A stretch of DNA of 9,189 nucleotides from Candidatus Gastranaerophilales bacterium. GTDB taxonomy: Bacteria; Cyanobacteriota; Vampirovibrionia; Gastranaerophilales; Gastranaerophilaceae. Each line of letters begins with the position of its first letter. Within the stretch, counting starts at the first letter, position 1. Below the pieces are notes generated by a model that saw only the letters and a program-made list of their open reading frames with translations, had not been told where the DNA came from and searched no databases. The translations under genes and the position numbers were made by a program. Where the stretch lies: NCBI GenBank assembly GCA_910588555.1, contig CAJUPC010000044.1:1-9189 (forward strand). Reading direction: 5' to 3'. Below, one piece after another: positions 1-6,183 of this stretch.

Positions 1-11
1 AATAATCTCAT
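1..11 (-). CDS. 5' end of a leftward gene cut by the window edge
   Basis: Reading leftward, a strong ribosome binding site AAAGGAG (24 to 18) is followed after 6 nt by ATG (11 to 9) and codons AGA TTA, then the sequence leaves the window. A good promoter lies directly upstream (see 40-68). Only three codons are visible, so the product cannot be named. A second possibility is that this ATG opens a tiny leader ORF, because the same 16-nt stretch precedes the start of the 139-residue orphan at 3322. The real start codon could then lie just outside the window. Confidence 0.5.
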
Positions 12-39
12 TTCAAACTCCTTTCGTATTTACTTTTTT

Positions 40-68
40 ATTATAAACTATTTTGCCAAAAATTTCAA
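40..68 (-). promoter_or_regulatory. Sigma70-type promoter for the leftward gene at the left edge
   Basis: On the minus strand TTGAAA (68 to 63) is separated by exactly 17 bp from a consensus TATAAT (45 to 40). The predicted transcript would start near position 33 and carry a leader of about 20 nt with an AAAGGAG site. The -35 box lies between the -35 and -10 boxes of the opposing promoter. Confidence 0.65.
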
Positions 69-82
69 GAACATGATATAAT
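53..82 (+). promoter_or_regulatory. Extended -10 promoter for the DUF374-nitrilase-dacB operon
   Basis: TTGCCA (53-58), an 18-bp spacer and consensus TATAAT (77-82), with TG at 74-75 giving an extended -10 (TGnTATAAT). The -10 ends only 7 nt before the ATG at 90, so transcription should start at or next to the start codon. No Shine-Dalgarno sequence is present in the gap, which fits a leaderless mRNA. Confidence 0.7.
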
Positions 83-89
83 AATAAGC

Positions 90-779
90 ATGGTCAGATT
101 AATAAACGATAATAATATAGATTTTATAGGTAATACAGCTTACGCTATAATGCATATACAAGAGTTTTTTACACACATTGTGGAACATAACAATAAAAAT
201 TTAACACCCTGTATTTATGCAATGTGGCATAAAAATCAGTTTCTGGTATATGGTATTGAGGATAAAGCTCATTTAAGCATTCAGATAAGCAACTCAATGG
301 ATGGTGAAATTATCGCCAGAGTCGTTGAAAAAATGGGGTTTAAGACAGTTAGGGGTTCGGCTGGTAAAAAAGGGGCTGTATCTTCTACTATGCAAATGAT
401 TTCACTACTTGAACAAGGTGAAAGCGTAGCAATTATGCTTGACGGACCAAGAGGTCCTTTACACAAGGTTAAAAGCGGAGCCATAAAACTTGCTCAAAAA
501 ACAGGCGCGCCAATTGTTACTGCACACTGGTATTCACCGCAAAAAACATTTATATCTTTACCGTCATGGGATAAAATGAAAACACCGATTTTTGATTGCA
601 ATATTTTAAATGTTTACGGTGACCCTATTTATGTAAACAAAAATGCGACAGACGAAGAAATCGAACAGATTAAAGATAAAATAAAAAATCAATTATTTGA
701 TTTGGAAGCAAAAGCTCCCGAACTTTATAAAGAGGCAGTTAAAAACAAATTATGGGACAAACAAAAAGCAAAAAAATAA
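90..779 (+). CDS. DUF374 / lysophospholipid acyltransferase-like protein
   Basis: This 229-residue protein has the DUF374 pattern of the LPLAT (glycerolipid acyltransferase) superfamily. Trp46-His47 sits where the acyltransferase catalytic His lies. It is followed by Ser-Met-Asp-Gly-Glu (69-73), Arg-Gly-Ser-Ala-Gly (88-92), Asp-Gly-Pro-Arg-Gly-Pro (118-123) and a Thr-Gly-Ala-Pro-Ile-Val strand (138-143). Family members are thought to transfer acyl groups to lipid or lipid A-like acceptors at the inner membrane; the substrate is not known for most. Length is normal for the family. The ATG at 90 gives the expected ~45 residues before the His, and no in-frame start lies upstream. The start has no ribosome binding site and follows a -10 box by 7 nt. 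The last 28 nt overlap the next gene, so the two are probably translationally coupled. Confidence 0.85.
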   Translation: MVRLINDNNIDFIGNTAYAIMHIQEFFTHIVEHNNKNLTPCIYAMWHKNQFLVYGIEDKAHLSIQISNSMDGEIIARVVEKMGFKTVRGSAGKKGAVSSTMQMISLLEQGESVAIMLDGPRGPLHKVKSGAIKLAQKTGAPIVTAHWYSPQKTFISLPSWDKMKTPIFDCNILNVYGDPIYVNKNATDEEIEQIKDKIKNQLFDLEAKAPELYKEAVKNKLWDKQKAKK

Positions 780-1579
780 ATATATCTGCAATTCAAATGT
801 GTTCAAAAATTGCTGAAAAACAAGCTAATTTTGACAAAGTCCAACAGCTTATTGAAAGAGACGTAAAACAAGATGTTGATATTATTATTTTGCCCGAAGT
901 TTGGACTGCAGGATGGTCACCAAAAAATTTCAGAGCCTCCGCAGAAGATTTAAATAACAGCGAAACAATCAATTTTCTTGCTGAAATTGCAAAAAAATAT
1001 AACACATGGATTATCGGCGGCAGTTTTATAACAAAAGAGGATGAACACTATTATAACACCTGTCCTGTTTTAAACCGCAGCGGCCAACTTATCACAACAT
1101 ATTCAAAAAACCATTTATTTTCATATTACGGAAGTGATGAAGATAAATTTGTAGAAGCAGGTAAAAATCCTGTTATGGTGGACATTGAAGGGATTAAAAC
1201 AGGTTTAACCATATGTTATGATATTAGATTTCCCGAAATTTACAGAGCTTACAGAAAAGCAGGTGCCGATTTGCTTATTAATTGTGCAGCGTGGGGATTA
1301 AAAAAACCTGTTCCCTGGGAATGCATGACCAGATGCAGAGCTGTTGAAAATCAAACTTTCCTGGTAGCATTAACTCAATCGGGATATATTGAAAACGACG
1401 AATGGAACATAGGCCATTCAAGGATTATAGACTATAAAGGAGAGTCTGTTACCGAGATTAAAGACCAAAATGAAGGTGCTATGACTGCGCAATTAGATTT
1501 TAATGAGATGTATGAATTTCGCTCAAAATGCACCTGTATAAATGACATAAGAGAAAATTACGAGGTTTTAACCGTATGA
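752..1579 (+). CDS. Carbon-nitrogen hydrolase (nitrilase superfamily, omega-amidase-like)
   Basis: A complete 275-residue nitrilase-superfamily amidohydrolase with the full catalytic triad: Glu49 in Leu-Pro-Glu-Val-Trp, Lys119 in Ser-Lys-Asn-His-Leu-Phe, and the nucleophile Cys155 in Thr-Ile-Cys-Tyr-Asp-Ile-Arg-Phe-Pro-Glu. The last motif is typical of the NIT2/YafV/YkrU group, some of which are omega-amidases that deaminate alpha-ketoglutaramate or its methionine-salvage analogue. The exact substrate here is inferred only. No signal peptide is seen, so it is probably cytosolic. The start at 752 lies inside the upstream gene (28-nt overlap) with no well-placed ribosome binding site, suggesting coupling. 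The next Met (residue 16) would remove the first beta strand and is less likely. Its stop overlaps the dacB start in an ATGA arrangement. Confidence 0.88.
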   Translation: MGQTKSKKINISAIQMCSKIAEKQANFDKVQQLIERDVKQDVDIIILPEVWTAGWSPKNFRASAEDLNNSETINFLAEIAKKYNTWIIGGSFITKEDEHYYNTCPVLNRSGQLITTYSKNHLFSYYGSDEDKFVEAGKNPVMVDIEGIKTGLTICYDIRFPEIYRAYRKAGADLLINCAAWGLKKPVPWECMTRCRAVENQTFLVALTQSGYIENDEWNIGHSRIIDYKGESVTEIKDQNEGAMTAQLDFNEMYEFRSKCTCINDIRENYEVLTV

Positions 1580-2913
1580 AAAAACTAATATTAGCAGCAT
1601 TGTTATTACTTATTACAGCACAACAATCTTTTGCAAACTCTATTGATAAAACAATTTCCAAATCAGGAATAAATAAAGGTGCAATAGCGGTTTCAGTTAA
1701 AGAAATAAAATCAGGCAAAACTGTATACAGCCTTAATGACAAAAAGCCGTCAGTTCCAGCTTCAACACTGAAAGCCGTAACTTTGAGTGCCGCAATAGAT
1801 ACACTCGGTAAAGATTATGAATTTTCTACTAAACTTTATAAAAACAATAACAATGAATTGTTTTTAAAATTAAGCGGAGACCCGTTTTTGACATCATCAG
1901 ATTTAAACAAATTATTTGAACAGGCAAAAGCAAAAAAAATTATTGAACCTAAAAAAATATACGTAGATGATTATATTTTTGATAGCATGGAATGGGGCGA
2001 AGGCTGGCAATGGGATGATGATTTAAACCCGCTTATGCAAAAATTCAGCTCTTATAATTTAGACAAAAATCTTTTAACAATTGTGGTAGCCCCAACTGCT
2101 CTAAATGCTCCCGCAAATATTTATACAACAAAATTTTACCCGACAACATTTATGAACCTTGTAACAACAGGCAGCGAAAATAATGTTGTATTTAAACGAA
2201 GCAACAATATTTCTCCCGACATAATTACGGTTGAAGGCACAATAAAAAAACAAATTTCAAAACAAATTCCGATTAATTATTTAAAAAGATATTTTATTTT
2301 GAGAACCGAAGATGCAATAAGAAATGCTAAAATAGAGTATTTCGGAGACTTCCCACAAAAGAAAACACCGGCGTCAAATGTTTATCTTGTCGGCGAAATT
2401 AAACATCCGGTAAGCACTGCCGTATTCGAAACTTTAAAAAACAGTAACAATCTTGTTGCAGAAACTGTTTTCAAAGCGGCAGGCGCAAAATTTGTCAATA
2501 ACACAGGGTCTTTTGAAAACTCAGAAAAAATGCTAAACGCTTACTTTGACAAAATCGGATTAATCCACGACGAGATACGAATTGTCGACGGAAGCGGTGT
2601 ATCCAAAAACAACATGATTACAGCAGATTTCATGACCGAATTTTTGTTAAAAAAAGCAGGAGATGAAGATTTCAAAAAACTTCTTCCAACACCGGGTGAA
2701 GGAACTTTATCATCAAGAATGCTGTATTTCAAAGACAATTTATATGCAAAAACAGGTACACACTGCACTGAAAGCGCTCTTGCAGGATACATAACTTCTA
2801 GAAGCGGCAAAACATACGTTTTTGACATTATGATTAATGACCCGAAATCAAAATCAGGCGAGAAAAAATCTCTTGAAGAATACATATTAAGAGATATTTA
2901 TGCTAACTATTAG
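1576..2913 (+). CDS. dacB: D-alanyl-D-alanine carboxypeptidase/endopeptidase, PBP4 type (peptidase S13)
   Basis: A 445-residue penicillin-binding protein of the DacB class, which trims stem peptides or cleaves D,D cross-links of peptidoglycan outside the inner membrane. An N-terminal signal peptide (Met-Lys-Lys, hydrophobic core to about residue 18, Ser-Phe-Ala cleavage site near residue 20) is clear. The three active-site motifs are Ser63-x-x-Lys66, Ser290-Asn-Asn292 and Lys392-Thr-Gly394. The S13 signature Asp-Gly-Ser-Gly at 338-341 follows the second motif. The long insertion between motifs one and two is typical of the family. The start overlaps the upstream stop by 4 nt (ATGA), and GAGGT at 1562-1566 lies 9 nt before it. 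It is the last gene of the first operon. Its final 11 bp overlap the end of a convergent gene and no terminator hairpin is visible. Confidence 0.93.
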   Translation: MKKLILAALLLLITAQQSFANSIDKTISKSGINKGAIAVSVKEIKSGKTVYSLNDKKPSVPASTLKAVTLSAAIDTLGKDYEFSTKLYKNNNNELFLKLSGDPFLTSSDLNKLFEQAKAKKIIEPKKIYVDDYIFDSMEWGEGWQWDDDLNPLMQKFSSYNLDKNLLTIVVAPTALNAPANIYTTKFYPTTFMNLVTTGSENNVVFKRSNNISPDIITVEGTIKKQISKQIPINYLKRYFILRTEDAIRNAKIEYFGDFPQKKTPASNVYLVGEIKHPVSTAVFETLKNSNNLVAETVFKAAGAKFVNNTGSFENSEKMLNAYFDKIGLIHDEIRIVDGSGVSKNNMITADFMTEFLLKKAGDEDFKKLLPTPGEGTLSSRMLYFKDNLYAKTGTHCTESALAGYITSRSGKTYVFDIMINDPKSKSGEKKSLEEYILRDIYANY

Positions 2914-3322
2914 GATTACCAAACAGTATTTTAGTAAATGCACCGAAAATTCCTGTGACAACTCCGACAAGAACTGCGTTTTGCGCACGTGCTTTTGGTA
3001 GTAATCCGCGAATAGAAGCGTATGCTTTTTCAAGATTAGGAGCTTTTATAAGTTCTGCAATTTTTGTTTCAACCTTGTTATCTTTAGCAGCACGAACTAC
3101 AGCTTTTCTGGCGTCTGAAATAGCTTTATAAGCAGAATTTCGTTTTACATCTTTTCCAATTTTCTTAAGCGGAATTGATTTTTCAAATACATCTGCTTTT
3201 TGTGTTAAAAGCTGTTCTAGATTGTACTTTTCCGGAGCAAAAGCATACCCAAAAACTGCACCAGAAACAGCAGAAAGCGCCCCGACTTGAGCAGGCGAAT
3301 ACGAAGAAATCGATTGACTCAT
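2903..3322 (-). CDS. Small orphan protein with two glycine-rich hydrophobic segments
   Basis: A 139-residue protein that I do not recognise as a named family. It has a Gly/Ala-rich hydrophobic stretch near the N terminus (about 11-29), a strongly basic, probably helical middle (about 40-110, many Lys and Arg) and a second Gly-rich hydrophobic stretch near the C terminus (about 114-134). This suggests a membrane-associated hairpin, or two amphipathic helices packing on a membrane. There is no classical signal peptide. The ATG at 3322 has GAGGT (3331 to 3327) 4 nt upstream. A four-codon mini-ORF (ATG at 3333, stop TGA at 3321-3319) runs directly into this start as ATGA. It is transcribed alone, diverges from the glycosyltransferase operon and overlaps the 3' end of dacB by 11 bp. 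Confidence 0.75.
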   Translation of the reverse strand: MSQSISSYSPAQVGALSAVSGAVFGYAFAPEKYNLEQLLTQKADVFEKSIPLKKIGKDVKRNSAYKAISDARKAVVRAAKDNKVETKIAELIKAPNLEKAYASIRGLLPKARAQNAVLVGVVTGIFGAFTKILFGNPNS

Positions 3323-3365
3323 AATAACCTCATTTCAATAAACACTAACAATTATATTTAAACTC

Positions 3366-3395
3366 ATAATACATATTTTTGGGTGATTTTGTCCA
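3366..3395 (-). promoter_or_regulatory. Possible promoter for the 139-residue orphan
   Basis: On the minus strand TGGACA (3395 to 3390), an 18-bp spacer and TATTAT (3371 to 3366) form a plausible promoter. A consensus TATAAT also occurs at 3356 to 3351 without a convincing -35, so which box is used cannot be decided from sequence alone. Confidence 0.35.
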
Positions 3396-3416
3396 CATAA
3401 TTTACATGTCTTAATA

Positions 3417-3457
3417 ATTAGAAAATCATCGTAAAATGTGCTATATTATTAGAAAAT
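3417..3457 (+). repeat. Direct repeat ATTAGAAAAT flanking the glycosyltransferase promoter
   Basis: ATTAGAAAAT occurs at 3417-3426 and again at 3448-3457, offset by 31 bp, which is about three helical turns. The first copy covers the -35 region and the second begins just after the -10 box. This placement would suit a regulator, but both copies are AT-rich and could be chance. Confidence 0.4.
3418..3447 (+). promoter_or_regulatory. Extended -10 promoter of the glycosyltransferase operon
   Basis: TG at 3439-3440 followed by C and TATATT (3442-3447) makes an extended -10. The -35 region (TTAGAA, 3418-3423, 18-bp spacer) is poor, as is usual for extended -10 promoters. The transcript would begin near 3454 and contain the strong ribosome binding site GAGGAG (3458-3463). 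Confidence 0.5.
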
Positions 3458-3472
3458 GAGGAGTATAATTTC

Positions 3473-4339
3473 ATGGAACCGATGGTAACGGTAATAACAC
3501 CGACACACAATTTACTTCAAAACAACATGGCAGACAGTTTTAACCTGCTTGTTCAACTTTTAGACATGCAGACTTATCCAAATATCGAACATTTGATTAT
3601 TGATAACGGGTCTGATGACGGTACAATTGAATTTTTAAAAGATTATAAAAATCAAGGTTATTTAACATTTTTCTCTCAACGTGATACCGGAAAATTTAAT
3701 GCTTATAACAAAGGCGTTATGCATGCAAAAGGTAAATATATAACATTTTTAAGCCCCGATGATTTCATCCACGATGTTACTGCAATTTATGATATCGTAA
3801 ATCTTATGGAAAACAATAATGCTGATTTCACATTTGCACCTGCATACTGCAGACATCCCGAAGGGTTTGTGTTCTTATTTGCACCTGCTATGCATACAGC
3901 ATTTCAGGTTATGCCTTGCGCAAGACAAGCTATGTTTTTCAAAAAGTCTATGATTGAAAAAGAAAATTATTTTGACGAAAAATTTAAGCTTATGGCTGAT
4001 TTTGATTTCATAATGAGAATAATTATGAAAAAATATACACCTGTTTATTTTGATACAAACTATGTAACATACAAACTCGGAAAACAGGTTATGGAAAACG
4101 AACAGAGAGCCGAAGCCGAAAGTAAAGCAATTTTTAATAAAAATTTCAGAACACTTTATCCAATGAACGAAACAGTTCTTGACAAAATGGCTAAGTATTC
4201 CGAATTCCCGCAAGAACTGCTTAACAAACTTGTTAAATTTTTCCCTGATGATGACAGAGATATTTTCTTTGACAGGTATGAGCAGTTACATCAAATAAGA
4301 TTGAACGCGGCGAAAGCTAGAGAACAATACAATAATTAA
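3473..4339 (+). CDS. Family 2 glycosyltransferase (GT-A fold)
   Basis: A 288-residue GT2 enzyme that moves a sugar from a nucleotide donor onto a growing surface glycan or lipid-linked acceptor at the cytosolic face. The N-terminal strand (Val-Thr-Val-Ile-Thr-Pro-Thr-His-Asn, 5-13) opens the nucleotide fold. Asp44 with Gly-Ser-Asp-Asp-Gly (46-50) binds the nucleotide. Asp71-Thr-Gly-Lys with Ala-Tyr-Asn-Lys-Gly (77-81) is the GT2 equivalent of the D-x-G-x-x-D-A-x-N-K-G block. Ser-Pro-Asp-Asp (95-98) is the metal-binding DxD equivalent, and Asp176-Phe-Asp178 is the likely catalytic-base region. The C-terminal ~80 residues are charged and helical. No membrane segment is seen. GAGGAG at 3458-3463 fixes the start. 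It is the first gene of an operon with a sugar-type dehydrogenase. Donor and acceptor cannot be deduced. Confidence 0.9.
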   Translation: MEPMVTVITPTHNLLQNNMADSFNLLVQLLDMQTYPNIEHLIIDNGSDDGTIEFLKDYKNQGYLTFFSQRDTGKFNAYNKGVMHAKGKYITFLSPDDFIHDVTAIYDIVNLMENNNADFTFAPAYCRHPEGFVFLFAPAMHTAFQVMPCARQAMFFKKSMIEKENYFDEKFKLMADFDFIMRIIMKKYTPVYFDTNYVTYKLGKQVMENEQRAEAESKAIFNKNFRTLYPMNETVLDKMAKYSEFPQELLNKLVKFFPDDDRDIFFDRYEQLHQIRLNAAKAREQYNN

Positions 4340-4396
4340 CAATTTGCAAAATTATTTTTGCGGAGTATGATAAAAAAATAAAGGATTAGGAAAAAT

Positions 4397-5398
4397 ATGA
4401 GTGAACAAAAAATAGCTGTAATAGGTTGCGGAGTTTGGGGAAGAAATATTGTCCGCAATTTCTATAATTTAAATGTTTTGGATACGGTTTGCGATATCGA
4501 TGAAGAAAACCGCAAAAAAGTAACTGAACAATACCCCGGTGTTAAAGTTACAAAAGATTTTAACGATATTATTAACAATAAAGAAATAACTGGCGTTTGT
4601 GTAGTAACACCGAGCCATACACATTACAAAATCGTAAAAGCCATGCTTGAAGCAGGTAAAAATGTATATGTGGAAAAACCTATTTCAACACTTGCCTCAG
4701 AAGCCAGAGATTTATCGCAATTGGCACATGAAAAAGGATTGGTTCTAATGGTAGGACACCTTTTACTTTATCATCCAGCGGTAAACAGATTAAAAATGCT
4801 CATTGAAGAAGGTGTATTAGGTGATATCGTTTATGCTCAAAGCGACAGATTAAATGTTAATTTCTTCAAAAATGACAGAAGCGTAATGTGGGATTTAGCT
4901 CCGCATGATGTTTCAATGATTAGTTATGTTACAGGCAAAGACCCTGTAAGAGTAATTTCTGCAATCGGATGTTCATCAGAACAAAACGAAATTATGGATA
5001 TTACTCATATCGGAATTGAATTTGAAGACGGCGTAATAGGTCAGATTTCAGACAGCTGGATTACTCCGAGAAAACATGTTCAGCTATTGGTCAGAGGAAC
5101 TAAGGCTACTGCAATTTTGGATGACACTGTAGCAGAAGACAAACTAGTAATTTACGACAACTTCAAAAAAGATACTTTACAAAATATCTCGCTTGATTAT
5201 CTTGAAATTGAGCCTTTAAAACTTGAATGCCAACATTTTATCAGTTGTTGCGCAACAGGCTCTAAAGCTCGTTCTGACGGCGATAACGGATTTATGGTTA
5301 CACAAATCCTTGAAGAAGCCGAAAAAATCATGCTAGGCGATAAAGTTAAAGAGTTAGACGAAGTAAACTTTGCACTTTCCAGAACTAAGCGCGGGTGA
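4397..5398 (+). CDS. Gfo/Idh/MocA-family NAD(P)-dependent sugar dehydrogenase
   Basis: A 333-residue oxidoreductase with an N-terminal Rossmann fold (Gly10-Cys-Gly-Val-Trp-Gly15), the Glu-Lys-Pro motif at 93-95 holding the family's catalytic Lys94, Gly-His at 120-121, and Trp165-Asp-Leu-Ala-Pro-His-Asp171 carrying the conserved Asp/His pair. The overall pattern, including His-Pro-Ala at 126-128, resembles WlbA/WbpB-like UDP-GlcNAc(A) 3-dehydrogenases. A role in making a modified nucleotide sugar for the neighbouring glycosyltransferase is therefore a reasonable inference, but the substrate is not shown. AGGA at 4388-4391 lies 5 nt before the ATG. The domain is complete at the TGA (5396-5398). 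An open frame one base ahead (+1) continues past this stop to 5525 (see separate entry). Confidence 0.9.
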   Translation: MSEQKIAVIGCGVWGRNIVRNFYNLNVLDTVCDIDEENRKKVTEQYPGVKVTKDFNDIINNKEITGVCVVTPSHTHYKIVKAMLEAGKNVYVEKPISTLASEARDLSQLAHEKGLVLMVGHLLLYHPAVNRLKMLIEEGVLGDIVYAQSDRLNVNFFKNDRSVMWDLAPHDVSMISYVTGKDPVRVISAIGCSSEQNEIMDITHIGIEFEDGVIGQISDSWITPRKHVQLLVRGTKATAILDDTVAEDKLVIYDNFKKDTLQNISLDYLEIEPLKLECQHFISCCATGSKARSDGDNGFMVTQILEEAEKIMLGDKVKELDEVNFALSRTKRG

Positions 5399-5525
5399 GC
5401 TGAGGGCAAGGCTTGTTGGCAAAAATGAGAAAATCATTGCAGAGACAACAACCGCAGACTCGTTAAACGCAAACGAGCAAGACAGCGCATATTATAAAGG
5501 AGATATCAATGAACATCAAAAATAA
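5397..5525 (+). other. Relatively GC-rich +1 open frame between the dehydrogenase and the phosphatidyltransferase
   Basis: The 110-bp gap between the two genes is about half G+C over 5399-5490, clearly richer than other gaps here. In the +1 frame there is no stop from 5367 to the TAA at 5523-5525. Read from Gly333 by skipping one G of the GGG at 5393-5395, the protein would continue for 42 residues (Glu-Leu-Arg-Ala-Arg-Leu-Val-Gly-Lys, then a polar stretch) and end inside the next gene. It could be a C-terminal tail lost through a one-base error, a +1 programmed frameshift at GGG-TGA, a small separate ORF, or structured RNA. It has no good start codon with a ribosome binding site of its own. 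Confidence 0.35.
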
Positions 5526-6120
5526 TTTAGCAAATATAGTATCAGTGGCAAGAATTTTCGTAGCATTTGCCGCAATCGCATTACTATACGTTCACACAAC
5601 CTGGGCTTATGTACTTGCATTTTTCTTAACAGCAATCGCATTTGCAATGGACGGTTTGGACGGATATCTTGCAAGAAAATTAAATCAGTCATCCGAATGG
5701 GGTTCAGTATTGGACATTTTAGGCGACAGAATTGTTGAAGTTTCATACTGGATTGTGTTCGCAGTAATGGGCTGGATAAGCATTTTATTTCCGCTTGTAT
5801 GTGTTGCAAGAGCATTTACAACTGACGGAATAAGAAGCGTTGCATTATCAAAAGGCATGACAGCTTTCGGAGAAAAATCAATGCAGTCAACATCTTGGGG
5901 CAAATTCATATGTGCATCAAGATTTATGAGAATAAGCTATGCTGTTGCAAAAGTTGCGGCATTTATGCTTTTGATTGTTGTAAACACTCCGGGAATTGAA
6001 CTTTGGAGCGGTACTCCTGCACTTCATTTTATAACAATGACTTTGGCATGGATTGCAATTATCTTCTGTGTAGTCAGAGCAATTCCTGTTGTTGCTGAAA
6101 GCGGAAAATTATTTCAATAA
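5509..6120 (+). CDS. CDP-alcohol phosphatidyltransferase (PgsA/PIS family)
   Basis: A 203-residue integral membrane enzyme that displaces CMP from a CDP-lipid with an alcohol, making a phospholipid. The signature D-x2-D-G-x2-A-R-x8-G-x3-D-x3-D is intact: Asp48, Asp51, Gly52, Ala55, Arg56, Gly65, Asp69 and Asp73. About five hydrophobic segments are visible (roughly 14-30, 31-47, 77-101, 141-159, 171-193). After Asp69 the sequence is Ile-Leu-Gly-Asp-Arg rather than the Pro-x-Ala-Asp-Lys usual in glycerophosphate transferases (PgsA), so the acceptor alcohol is uncertain. It could be glycerol-3-phosphate, inositol phosphate or another alcohol. A very good AAAGGAG (5496-5502) lies 6 nt before the ATG. 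It is the last gene of the operon and is followed by a strong terminator. Confidence 0.88.
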   Translation: MNIKNNLANIVSVARIFVAFAAIALLYVHTTWAYVLAFFLTAIAFAMDGLDGYLARKLNQSSEWGSVLDILGDRIVEVSYWIVFAVMGWISILFPLVCVARAFTTDGIRSVALSKGMTAFGEKSMQSTSWGKFICASRFMRISYAVAKVAAFMLLIVVNTPGIELWSGTPALHFITMTLAWIAIIFCVVRAIPVVAESGKLFQ

Positions 6121-6123
6121 GAA

Positions 6124-6157
6124 TTAAAGTCGGGAAGTTATCCCGACTTTAAATTTT
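6124..6157 (+). terminator. Intrinsic terminator after the phosphatidyltransferase
   Basis: A 12-bp perfect stem (TTAAAGTCGGGA at 6124-6135 and its complement at 6141-6152) closes a 5-nt loop and is followed by ATTTT and further T-rich sequence. It starts 4 nt after the stop codon. Its descending arm overlaps the proposed -35 box of trmL. Confidence 0.85.
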
Positions 6158-6177
6158 CAACATGTTTATTTTATAAT
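6148..6177 (+). promoter_or_regulatory. Promoter of trmL-nnrD, giving a leaderless transcript
   Basis: TTTAAA (6148-6153), an 18-bp spacer and consensus TATAAT (6172-6177). The -10 ends 6 nt before the trmL ATG at 6184, so the mRNA should start at the start codon. The 6 nt between them contain no ribosome binding site. Confidence 0.6.
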
Positions 6178-6183
6178 ATTTAT

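Noticed and set aside
2541..2885. 114-codon minus-strand ORF opposite the end of dacB
   Set aside because: It lies wholly inside a strongly supported dacB in antisense and looks like a shadow of its codon pattern.
3464..3469. TATAAT between the ribosome binding site and the start of the glycosyltransferase
   Set aside because: A -10 here would start transcription inside the coding sequence; the extended -10 at 3439-3447 fits better.
4346..4361. Weak hairpin GCAAAA/TTTTGC between the glycosyltransferase and the dehydrogenase
   Set aside because: It has a six-pair stem with only two G-C pairs and is followed by GGAG rather than a T-run, so it is not a convincing terminator.
5459..5477. Short inverted repeat CTCGTT/AACGAG upstream of the phosphatidyltransferase
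   Set aside because: A six-pair stem with a 7-nt loop and no tail is too small to call a regulatory RNA on its own.
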